In this document: piece by piece, positions 35,801-43,262 of the stretch
How the letters are laid out: every line of letters starts with the position of its first letter
How positions within the stretch are numbered: the stretch's first letter is position 1
DNA from: Bacteroidota bacterium
GTDB lineage: Bacteria; Bacteroidota; Bacteroidia; Bacteroidales; P3
NCBI GenBank assembly: GCA_017860255.1
Contig: JAFNAR010000002.1
Coordinates: 1-64,000 of the forward strand
Reading direction: 5' to 3'
DNA length: 64,000 nt
Translations under genes and position numbers: made by a program
The notes under the pieces: generated by a model
What the model saw: only the letters and a program-made list of their open reading frames with translations
What the model was told of the DNA's origin: nothing
Database searches by the model: none

Positions 35801-35831
35801 TTGTATCCAATTAAAAAATATTATATATTTG
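35801..35831 (+). promoter_or_regulatory. Promoter with no convincing gene behind it
   Basis: TTG at 35801-35803, 20 bases, then TATATTTG at 35824-35831, close to consensus. Transcription would begin near 35838 and enter a 560-base stretch in which only a weak 69-codon frame is seen. Confidence 0.55.
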
Positions 35832-35855
35832 CAAGCATAAATTTGGTAAAAATTC

Positions 35856-36065
35856 ATGTTTATAAAACATTACAACAAAGTTTCGCAAAAATTACATTTT
35901 GAACAAAACATTGCTTCAATATGTAATTTTGTTTCTTTGTTTGTAAATTTCACCCTCTTCCAACTAACATTTATTAACTCCATATTTCATTTTATCATAT
36001 CTTTCAAGCCCACAAAAAGAAGACTTGCGGAGATTTTTATTTTCTCTTTTCTCTACATTCTATAG
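35856..36065 (+). CDS. Doubtful small hydrophobic ORF
   Basis: 69 codons beginning at an ATG about 18 bases after the expected transcription start of the promoter at 35801. The product would be rich in Phe and Ile (for example FVNFTLFQLTFINSIFHFI), with one or two possible membrane segments. Such composition also arises by chance in AT-rich DNA. An inverted repeat lies inside it (AAAATTACAT 35888-35897 with ATGTAATTTT 35921-35930), which would equally suit a structured RNA leader. Confidence 0.25.
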   Translation: MFIKHYNKVSQKLHFEQNIASICNFVSLFVNFTLFQLTFINSIFHFIISFKPTKRRLAEIFIFSFLYIL

Positions 36066-36179
36066 ATTTTGATGCAATTTCTGCATCAGGGTTATTGTGC
36101 TATTTATAATATTGATTATAATATACATATACAAATAAAACGTTCTTTGAAAACTGCAAAAGCAAATCTACAAAATTAC

Positions 36180-36274
36180 ACGCCGTGTTTCGATATTTTA
36201 CACGCCGTGTTTCGATGTGTTTGACGGCGTATTTCGATGCGTGAGACGCCGTGTTTTGATGCGTTTGATGGCGT
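36180..36274. repeat. 22 bp phased GC-word array (array 6)
   Basis: Five units start at 36180, 36202, 36224, 36246 and 36268, each exactly 22 bases apart. They read ACGCCGTGTTTCGAT, ACGCCGTGTTTCGAT, ACGGCGTATTTCGAT, ACGCCGTGTTTTGAT and ATGGCGTG. The head word ACGCCGT/ACGGCGT is an odd palindrome whose centre base flips. The array lies in the 612-base gap upstream of the HU-like gene; the remainder of the gap (36066-36179, 36275-36399) holds a short hairpin near 36069-36091 and nothing else recognised. Confidence 0.8.
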
Positions 36275-36399
36275 GTAAATTTTACTGATTCTCTTTAAGA
36301 AATTTAATGGTTGATTATGAGTGAGATATAATTAAATTAAAAAGGGTTAAAAAAACTCTTTAATAAATATTTTTTTTGTTTAACTTAATACCAATATTT

Positions 36400-36834
36400 A
36401 TGGCATTAGAAATTGTAGGGGTCGAACGAAAAGTTACTGTTGGACCTCAGCCAGGAATAAAATTCATGGCTAAATTAAAAAAAGGAAGAAAGGTTCCTAT
36501 GACCCAGATTTACAAAGATGTTACTGATTTGTCTTCTCTTTCAAGAGGGGATATTAAAAACACTGTTGACAATCTGTGGTTGGTTATAGGTAAGTACTTG
36601 GCTGACGGAAGAGATGTTGATTTAGGTGAGTTCGGAGAATTTAAGATTAGTATTAGTGCAAAGGCGGTGGATACTCTTGAAGAGGTTACGGCTGAAACCA
36701 TCAGAAGACCAAAGGTTATATACCGTATGGGCAAAGAATTGAGGAACTTGTTGGAGGATACACAAAAAGTTTTAGGCTCTTTGGACATGAAAGGTTATAA
36801 GTCAAGAAAATCAAGTGGACAGCAAAATCCTTAA
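36400..36834 (+). CDS. HU-like DNA-binding protein (Bacteroidota histone-like family)
   Basis: About 144 aa from the ATG at 36400. It contains the bacterial DNA-binding (HU/IHF) fold with LSRGDIKNTVDNLWLVIGKY and GEFGEFKISI, plus N- and C-terminal extensions, as in the HU-related family of Bacteroidota (TIGR01201 type). It would bind and bend DNA. A strong terminator follows immediately. It is worth noting that the phased array 6 lies just upstream. Confidence 0.88.
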   Translation: MALEIVGVERKVTVGPQPGIKFMAKLKKGRKVPMTQIYKDVTDLSSLSRGDIKNTVDNLWLVIGKYLADGRDVDLGEFGEFKISISAKAVDTLEEVTAETIRRPKVIYRMGKELRNLLEDTQKVLGSLDMKGYKSRKSSGQQNP

Positions 36835-36842
36835 AAAACACT

Positions 36843-36888
36843 TTGCCTGTGGGGTTAATGTTCTTAATCTTGCAGGCAACTTTTTTTT
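36843..36888 (+). terminator. Rho-independent terminator after the HU-like gene
   Basis: TTGCCTG (36843-36849) pairs with CAGGCAA (36873-36879), followed by a C and eight T. Confidence 0.85.
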
Positions 36889-36937
36889 AATTCGAACGTG
36901 AGTTAAACGAATTTTAAATATTTAAAAAGTAAAAAAG

Positions 36938-37684
36938 ATGGCAACAAGAAGATTTTCTTTAGTTAATGCTAAAACAATATTGATAAGTATTGGTTGCAAT
37001 GCAAGGGAATGCATAACCATAAAATATTTGAAAAACGATAAGATTAGGATAATTTTCTTAGGAATACTAATAACCAATGTTTTCTTATATAGTTGTTCTA
37101 CAACGAAGCCAATGACAAAAAGAATAGATAATCAAGCTTCTACTGTTGGTAAAATAAGTAATTTCCAGTATTATGTGTCAAGAAACATAGTACTTACAAA
37201 GACCGAAGACCCTGAAATTATAGGGAAAGTAGCAGTTTCAGGAAAAATGAAATTTACTTCTACCAAAGAAATTATTCAAATAACCAGCAGTACAATGGGA
37301 GAATTACTCAAAACGGACACGGATAAAAAAGGCAACACAATATATTTTGTAGCCTTTGAAACCGATAATGATAACTGTTTGCGTTTTGTGCAAAAAAAAG
37401 CAGGGAATGATGAAAGAATTTACCTTTTGTATGATGATGATGCAAATAATGCAATAAACTATGGAAATGTTATATATTTAGTTGAATGGAAAGGTATAGA
37501 AGGATTAAAATATAGCAAAATACGGGCAAAAGTTGATAATTTTTTCGGAAAATTGAAAGGCTTTTTTAAAGGTGTAACTTCTGATGATAAAGATAATCCT
37601 TATTTATTGGTAAAAATGAAAACAAAATTACAGGAAAAAGAAAATTACAGAAAAGCATCTGGTCGAAAAGTGAAAGTTAAATGA
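36938..37684 (+). CDS. Lipoprotein of unknown function with uncertain start
   Basis: 248 aa from the first ATG. A good lipoprotein signal (IIFLGILITNVFLYSC) lies at about residues 38-53, not at the N-terminus. A TTG at 37028 would give a normal signal peptide starting KNDKIR, so the true product may be about 218 aa. The remainder (ISNFQYYVSRNIVLT, ITSSTMGELLKT, DNDNCLRFVQ) resembles a Bacteroidota lipoprotein family I cannot name. The 30 extra residues with three cysteines do not look like any export signal. Confidence 0.65.
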   Translation: MATRRFSLVNAKTILISIGCNARECITIKYLKNDKIRIIFLGILITNVFLYSCSTTKPMTKRIDNQASTVGKISNFQYYVSRNIVLTKTEDPEIIGKVAVSGKMKFTSTKEIIQITSSTMGELLKTDTDKKGNTIYFVAFETDNDNCLRFVQKKAGNDERIYLLYDDDANNAINYGNVIYLVEWKGIEGLKYSKIRAKVDNFFGKLKGFFKGVTSDDKDNPYLLVKMKTKLQEKENYRKASGRKVKVK

Positions 37685-37821
37685 TAGGTGGTGATGTAAA
37701 AAAAGTAAAATATGGATTTAATGCAGGGTTGGGATATTCTTGGTCATTCCTTACTTTTGCTAATTATGATGTTGACCAATTTGATTTAGCCTTTGATTTG
37801 GGTTTTATAGTTAAATTTTAA
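37681..37821 (+). pseudogene. C-terminal fragment of an outer-membrane barrel
   Basis: 46 codons starting at an ATG that overlaps the previous stop (ATGA). The translation reads MIGGDVKKVKYGFNAGLGYS, then two amphipathic strands, ending FDLGFIVKF with the terminal Phe of an outer-membrane barrel. It has no signal peptide and is far too short to be a barrel, so it looks like the tail of a gene whose 5' part was lost. A functional small peptide cannot be excluded. Confidence 0.5.
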
Positions 37822-37825
37822 GTTT

Positions 37826-38317
37826 ATGAAAAAGCAAAAAAATATTATTCTGATAATTGTTATTATTGTCCTTATTATTACTTCTTTTTTTCTTGGATTG
37901 AATTTCAAAAAAATTGAAAAGACAGTTAAACATAAACATCCTCTAATTGATATGCCAATAAAAGATACTAATCTACCTCAATTAGCATCTTTCTTTGCTG
38001 ATTCAACTTATGTTGTTTGTATCTTGTCATATAATTGTAGTTCATGCTGGGATTATATCGGTAATTTAAATCAATATGAAAGTTCTGAGAACATTGATAA
38101 AGTTATTGCTTTTGCAGTTGGAGATAATAAAAAAAATGATTTAATTAAATATTTTAATCCAAAGTATGAAATTAAAAATTGCAAATATGAGGATATATCT
38201 AAATTGACAAAGGTATCTCCAACTATACTTTATATTAAAAATGATACAATAAAATATGTAATTATGGGAGCAATCCCATCTTTATACAATTTAGAAAAAA
38301 ATTATTTTAATAACTAA
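37826..38317 (+). CDS. Membrane-anchored thioredoxin-like protein
   Basis: 163 aa. One N-terminal membrane segment (about 6-26), then a domain with CSSC in a thioredoxin-like setting (YVVCILSYNCSSCWDYIGNL) and a possible cis-proline at VSPTILYI. The domain would face the periplasm. The family is not one I can name. The next gene, 11 bases on, encodes a cysteine-rich lipoprotein, which would be an obvious client; that link is inference. Confidence 0.7.
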   Translation: MKKQKNIILIIVIIVLIITSFFLGLNFKKIEKTVKHKHPLIDMPIKDTNLPQLASFFADSTYVVCILSYNCSSCWDYIGNLNQYESSENIDKVIAFAVGDNKKNDLIKYFNPKYEIKNCKYEDISKLTKVSPTILYIKNDTIKYVIMGAIPSLYNLEKNYFNN

Positions 38318-38328
38318 ACATTTAATCT

Positions 38329-38547
38329 ATGAAGAAAAAACCTTTATTTTTTGTACTTGCATTAATTATTACAAGTGCTTTAATAACATCTTGCGATGAT
38401 TCAGGATGTGAAGACCAAGGCATGTTAGAATGTGACAATGGAAAATGTTGTGATTATGATGTGCCATGGAATGATGGTCATGGAACTTGTTACTCTTCTT
38501 TATCATATTGTAGAGAAACAGGTTGGGCTTGTTCTAAATGTTGGTAA
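38329..38547 (+). CDS. Small cysteine-rich lipoprotein
   Basis: 72 aa. Signal peptide with lipobox (LITSC, Cys22), so the mature form is only about 51 residues. It carries eight further cysteines (27, 35, 40, 41, 54, 61, 68, 71) with a CC pair and a CSKC end, enough for four disulfides or a metal site. No family recognised. It is acidic and Gly/Asp-rich. It sits right after a thioredoxin-like gene, suggesting assisted folding in the envelope. Confidence 0.7.
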   Translation: MKKKPLFFVLALIITSALITSCDDSGCEDQGMLECDNGKCCDYDVPWNDGHGTCYSSLSYCRETGWACSKCW

Positions 38548-38682
38548 AGTTAACATGAGTCGATATAATAAAGGAATTATAAATCATATAACAGGGAAAA
38601 ATTACGTATATTAAGACCGTTGTGAATACCCTGACTCTATTTTTAGATTGATTTATAATCCCTTTATTATTTCAAACTGTTT

Positions 38683-40365
38683 CTAATCAGCAATTAGTTT
38701 TTTGTATCTTGGTCTTTTAGGGGTTACATCGCCTATACGTTTCTTACGGTTTTCTTCATATTCTGAATAAGAACCTTCAAAGAAATACACTTCTGAATCG
38801 CCTTCAAAGGCAAGAATATGAGTTGCAATTCTATCTAAGAACCATCTATCGTGGGAAATAACTACTGCACAACCAGCAAAGTTTTCTAAACCTTCTTCAA
38901 GTGCTCGAAGGGTGTTAATGTCAATATCGTTGGTTGGCTCATCTAATAGCAAAACATTAGCTTCTGATTTAAGTGTTAGAGCTAAATGCAAACGATTTCT
39001 TTCTCCTCCAGAAAGTATTCCTGTTTTCTTGCTTTGGTCTGTACCTGAGAAATTGAAACGAGAAACATAGGCTCTTGAGTTGATTAATCTTCCTCCCATT
39101 TGAATTTGTTCATTGCCTTCTGAAACAACTTCCCAAACTGTTTTTTCTGGATCAATTTCGCTGTGTTGCTGGTCAACATAACCTACCTTAACTGATTCTC
39201 CAACATCAAAAGTTCCATTATCTGGTTTCTGGAAACCCATAATCATTCTAAATAGTGTTGTTTTACCTGCTCCATTTGGTCCAATAACTCCAACAATACC
39301 TGCTGGTGGGAGAGAAAATGTTAGGTTCTCAAAAAGAAGTCTGTCTCCAAAAGCTTTGCTAACTCCATTGGCTTCAATAACCTTTGTTCCCAAACGAGGA
39401 CCATTTGGAATAAAGATTTCCAAACGTTCTTCTTTTTCTTTAGTATCTTGTGAAAGCATTTGTTCATAAGCACTCAAACGAGCCTTTCCTTTGGCTTGAC
39501 GAGCCTTAGGACTCATTCTAACCCATTCCAACTCTCTTTCAAGAGTTTTCTTTCTCTTGCTTTCGGTTTTTTGTTCCATCTCCATTCGCTTAGTTTTTTG
39601 TTCAAGCCATGAAGAATAGTTACCTTCCCATGGTATTCCTTCTCCTCTATCAAGTTCCAAAATCCATCCTGCAACATTATCTAAGAAATATCTGTCGTGG
39701 GTAACTGCAATAACTGTTCCTTTGTATTGATGTAGGTGTTGTTCCAACCAGTCAATTGATTCGGCATCAAGATGATTGGTTGGTTCATCTAAAAGAAGTA
39801 TGTCTGGTTCCTGAAGTAAAAGTCTGCAAAGTGCAACTCTTCTTCTTTCTCCTCCTGAAAGTGTTTTTACAATTGCATCTTCTTCCGGACAGCGAAGTGC
39901 ATCCATAGCTCTTTCAAGTTTGTTGTCAAGGTTCCAGGCATCGTGCTGTTCCATAAGTTCCATCACTTCTCCCTGACGTTCCATTAACTTGGTCATCTCA
40001 TCATCACTCATTGGTTCTGAGAATTTCAAATTAATTTCATCGTATTCCTTTATTATGTCTGCAACTTCCTTAACGCCTTCCATAACAACTTCCTTAACAG
40101 TTTTGTTATCGTCCAGCTTAGGCTCCTGTTCCAAATATCCAACACTGTAACCAGGTGAAAAATGCACTTCTCCCTGATGAGAAGGGTCTAAGCCAGCTAT
40201 TATTTTCAAGAGGGTTGATTTTCCTGAACCATTTAAACCAATTATACCAATCTTTGCTCCATAATAAAATGATAGATAAATATCCTTTAAAACTTGCTTG
40301 CTTGGTGGATAGGTTTTGCCCACTCCTACCATTGAGAATATTATCTTCTTGTCGTCTAATGCCAT
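38683..40365 (-). CDS. ettA: ABC-F ATPase, energy-dependent translational throttle protein
   Basis: 560 aa, full length. Two ATP-binding cassettes: Walker A GLNGSGKST (about 43) with signature LSGGERRR, and GPNGAGKTT with LSGGERNR in the second half. The Arg/Lys-rich linker (MEMEQKTESKRKKTLEREL) between them is typical. It has no membrane part. EttA binds the ribosomal E site and gates elongation according to ATP level. It lies 11 bases after recJ in the same direction. Confidence 0.94.
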   Translation of the reverse strand: MALDDKKIIFSMVGVGKTYPPSKQVLKDIYLSFYYGAKIGIIGLNGSGKSTLLKIIAGLDPSHQGEVHFSPGYSVGYLEQEPKLDDNKTVKEVVMEGVKEVADIIKEYDEINLKFSEPMSDDEMTKLMERQGEVMELMEQHDAWNLDNKLERAMDALRCPEEDAIVKTLSGGERRRVALCRLLLQEPDILLLDEPTNHLDAESIDWLEQHLHQYKGTVIAVTHDRYFLDNVAGWILELDRGEGIPWEGNYSSWLEQKTKRMEMEQKTESKRKKTLERELEWVRMSPKARQAKGKARLSAYEQMLSQDTKEKEERLEIFIPNGPRLGTKVIEANGVSKAFGDRLLFENLTFSLPPAGIVGVIGPNGAGKTTLFRMIMGFQKPDNGTFDVGESVKVGYVDQQHSEIDPEKTVWEVVSEGNEQIQMGGRLINSRAYVSRFNFSGTDQSKKTGILSGGERNRLHLALTLKSEANVLLLDEPTNDIDINTLRALEEGLENFAGCAVVISHDRWFLDRIATHILAFEGDSEVYFFEGSYSEYEENRKKRIGDVTPKRPRYKKLIAD

Positions 40366-40376
40366 AAAAAAATTTA

Positions 40377-42161
40377 TTATTTATTTAGTTTAATATCTTT
40401 AATGTTTAATTGAATTGATGTTCTTCCATTCCATTGATTTTCGTCAATTTGATAGGCTATGTCAAAGATTTCACCATTACGTATTTTATCGTAGTAATCG
40501 CCAAGTCCAAAACCTATGCATGCAAAAGGAAGATGACGAATGTCTAAATGAATTGCTGAGAAATTCAAATGCTTTTGTCCAACTGGACGCACTTGACCTG
40601 TATCAACAACTCTTTTTGAAAGAAATATTGGAGTGTTATTATCCTGTCCAAAGGGTGCAAATTGCTTAATAATCCTATATAGCTTAGGAGTAATATCACT
40701 TAGATTGATTTCTTGGTCTATTTCAATTTCTGGAACATATTGCTCTTCTGTCATATCCTGCTCCACTTTTTCTTTAAAAAGACGAATAAACTCATTAAGA
40801 TTTTCTTCCTTAATGGAAAGCCCTGCTGCAAATTTATGTCCTCCAAAATGTTCCAATAGATGAGAGCAAGACTCAATTACGTTGTAAATGTCAAAATCCT
40901 TAACAGAACGAGCAGAGCCAGTTATTAATCCATTGCTCTTTGTAAAAACAATGGTTGGCTTATAGTATTTTTCAATAAGTCGTGAGGCAACAATTCCAAT
41001 AACTCCCTTGCTCCAATCTTTTTGGAAAACAACATTAGCCTTACTGCTTAAAAGATCAGAAGAGTTTTCAAGAATAGTAATGGCTTGTTGAGTAGCTTCA
41101 ACATCTAATTTTCTTCGTTCATCATTGGTTTCATTAATCTTTTGAGCTACAACTTGAGCATCTTCCAACTTATCACAAATTAAAAGCTCAACTGAATTCC
41201 TTCCAGATTCAATTCTTCCTGCTGCATTAATTCTCGGACCAATCAAAAACACCAAATCAATAATGGTTAGCTCACGATTAAAATAAAGCTTTCTATCCTC
41301 TTCATTACAAACTCTAACTACATTGCTAAACTTGAGAATAGCTTCAATACCAGGACGAGGTTGTCTATTGATGATTTTTAAACCATAATAAGCCAAAATT
41401 CTATTTTCTCCTGTAATTGGAACAACATCAGCAGCAATGGAAATTGCGACAAGATCCAAATAAGGAAGAAGTTTGTCGAAAGGTTGATTCCTTCTAATAT
41501 TAATTGCTTGAATTAGTTTAAATCCAACACCACAACCAGAAAGCTCCTTATAGGGATAATTAGAATCCTTAAGCTTTGGGTTTAAGATTGCACAAGCCTT
41601 AGGCAATTCATCGGCTGGAAGGTGATGGTCGCAAATAATAAAATCAATTTCTTTCTCACTTGCATAAGCAATTTGTTGAGTAGCTTTAATTCCACAATCT
41701 AATGCAATTACCAACTTATAACCATTCTCATAAGCCCAATCAATAGACTGATATGAAATACCATAACCCTCAATATATCTGTCGGGGATATAGAAATCCA
41801 CCTCAGAATAAAACTGTTTTAAATAGGAATATACTAAAGCAACGGCAGAAGTGCCATCAACATCATAATCTCCATAAATTAGAATCTTCTCACTTGCCTT
41901 CATGGCAAACATGATTCTATCTAAAGCATCCTCCATATCCTTAAGAAGGAATGGATCATGCAAATCCTTTAAATTAGGTCTAAAAAACTTCTTAGCTTCC
42001 TCATAACTATTTATCCCTCTTTGCACAAGAAGATTTGCAATAATATCATAAGCCCTATAATCTTCCTCTCTCAAACATGTAGAATCTACTCTCAAATCAC
42101 GTGCAAGCTGCTCAACCAAAGTCCTATCCCCATTTCTCTTTACCACCCAACGTTTATCCAT
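40377..42161 (-). CDS. recJ: Single-stranded-DNA-specific exonuclease RecJ
   Basis: About 594 aa from the ATG at 42161 (MDKRW). DHH-family 5'-3' exonuclease for recombination and mismatch repair. YGDYDVDGTSA and CDHHLPADELPKA are the metal-binding motifs; GPRINAAGRI and GGHKFAAGLSI mark the DHHA1 domain; the C-terminal OB domain follows. A consensus promoter lies upstream at 42193-42222, and ettA is probably cotranscribed. Confidence 0.95.
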   Translation of the reverse strand: MDKRWVVKRNGDRTLVEQLARDLRVDSTCLREEDYRAYDIIANLLVQRGINSYEEAKKFFRPNLKDLHDPFLLKDMEDALDRIMFAMKASEKILIYGDYDVDGTSAVALVYSYLKQFYSEVDFYIPDRYIEGYGISYQSIDWAYENGYKLVIALDCGIKATQQIAYASEKEIDFIICDHHLPADELPKACAILNPKLKDSNYPYKELSGCGVGFKLIQAINIRRNQPFDKLLPYLDLVAISIAADVVPITGENRILAYYGLKIINRQPRPGIEAILKFSNVVRVCNEEDRKLYFNRELTIIDLVFLIGPRINAAGRIESGRNSVELLICDKLEDAQVVAQKINETNDERRKLDVEATQQAITILENSSDLLSSKANVVFQKDWSKGVIGIVASRLIEKYYKPTIVFTKSNGLITGSARSVKDFDIYNVIESCSHLLEHFGGHKFAAGLSIKEENLNEFIRLFKEKVEQDMTEEQYVPEIEIDQEINLSDITPKLYRIIKQFAPFGQDNNTPIFLSKRVVDTGQVRPVGQKHLNFSAIHLDIRHLPFACIGFGLGDYYDKIRNGEIFDIAYQIDENQWNGRTSIQLNIKDIKLNK

Positions 42162-42192
42162 AATAACCAATATTTTCAAAACAAATAATTTA

Positions 42193-42222
42193 CAAAGATA
42201 TAAAAATATATTTACTCCCCAA
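42193..42222 (-). promoter_or_regulatory. Promoter of recJ-ettA
   Basis: Minus-strand TTG (42222-42220), exactly 19 bases, then TATCTTTG (42200-42193), a full consensus match 31 bases before the recJ ATG. Confidence 0.85.
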
Positions 42223-42275
42223 AAAAGAAGTTGGTTGAGCTGTTAAGTTATATTAGATGTATTTTCAGAAAAACA

Positions 42276-42364
42276 TCAATCATAATCAAAAATAAGTCAA
42301 TCATATTTGAAAATAAATCAATCAAAAATAAAAATATATCAGACATATTTTTAATTATGATTGA
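42276..42364. repeat. 21 bp phased word array (array 7)
   Basis: TCAATCA starts at 42276, 42297 and 42318, and TCAGACA at 42339, exactly 21 apart. The inverted TGATTGA follows at 42358. This lies between the recJ promoter and pdxJ and shares the words of arrays 3 and 10. The rest of 42223-42529 has no gene; a TATCTTTG box near 42499-42506 may be the pdxJ -7 element. Confidence 0.7.
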
Positions 42365-42529
42365 GTTTTTATTTGCCTTCACTCATTTTATCATAATTTC
42401 ATTCTCTTTGTGGAATTAATTAATTTGAGATAAGTATTTATTTAAGAATTTTGGAGGTTAAAATTTTCAGAAAATGCAATTGTTTTGTTTTCATGCTTAT
42501 CTTTGCAAAATGATTTTAAAGCATTTATT

Positions 42530-43240
42530 ATGACAAAGCTTAGTGTAAATATAAATAAGGTGGCAACTATAAGAAATGCAAGGGGTGGAAATAATCCTGA
42601 TTTGATTAAGGTTGCTATGGATTGTGAGCGTTTTGGGGCTGAGGGCATTACTGTTCATCCTCGTCCTGATGAAAGACATATTCGTTATTCAGATGTTAGG
42701 AACTTAAAACCCATTTTAACTACAGAATTTAATATTGAGGGTAATCCAAATGATGATTTTATTCGTTTGGTTGAAGAAATTAAACCTGCTCAAGTTACTC
42801 TTGTTCCCGATGCTCATAATGTTTTAACTTCTAATGCTGGTTGGAATACTATAAAACATAAAGAATTTCTAACTTCAGTTGTTGAAAGACTAAAACCTAT
42901 TTCAAGAGTTTCTATTTTTGTTGATCCAGAAGAAGAAATGGTTGCTGGAGCTAAGGCTTGTGGAGCTGACCGTGTGGAACTTTACACTGAAAATTATGCA
43001 AAAAATTATTTTATTGACAGAGATAAGGCCATTGAGCCATTTATTAAAGCTGCCAATGAAGCTAAACATCAAAACTTAGGACTTAATGCTGGTCACGATT
43101 TGGATTTGGATAATTTGGAGTTCTTCCATAAAAATATTTCTAATCTATTGGAGGTTTCAATTGGCCATGCTTTAATTTGCGATGCTTTGTACTATGGATT
43201 GCAAAATACAATTCAAATGTATAAACGTTGTTTGCAATAA
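42530..43240 (+). CDS. pdxJ: Pyridoxine 5'-phosphate synthase
   Basis: About 236 aa from the ATG at 42530, the usual length; the longer frame would include the promoter. Closes the pyridoxine ring from 1-deoxyxylulose 5-phosphate and amino-acetone phosphate. Recognised by [22 protein letters not shown]-like opening, [21 protein letters not shown] and [14 protein letters not shown] barrel. The U32 gene follows after 22 bases. Confidence 0.96.
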   Translation: MTKLSVNINKVATIRNARGGNNPDLIKVAMDCERFGAEGITVHPRPDERHIRYSDVRNLKPILTTEFNIEGNPNDDFIRLVEEIKPAQVTLVPDAHNVLTSNAGWNTIKHKEFLTSVVERLKPISRVSIFVDPEEEMVAGAKACGADRVELYTENYAKNYFIDRDKAIEPFIKAANEAKHQNLGLNAGHDLDLDNLEFFHKNISNLLEVSIGHALICDALYYGLQNTIQMYKRCLQ

Positions 43241-43262
43241 ATTTACTTCTAATTAAATTATA

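Noticed and set aside
36180-36274. CRISPR array
   Set aside because: Unit period is 22 bases, so there is no room for spacers of normal length; the words vary in the centre, and no cas gene is in the window.
42231-42419. 62-codon plus-strand ORF
   Set aside because: It overlaps array 7 and owes its openness to AT-rich repeats; composition is Ile/Lys/Ser-heavy with no signal or family likeness.
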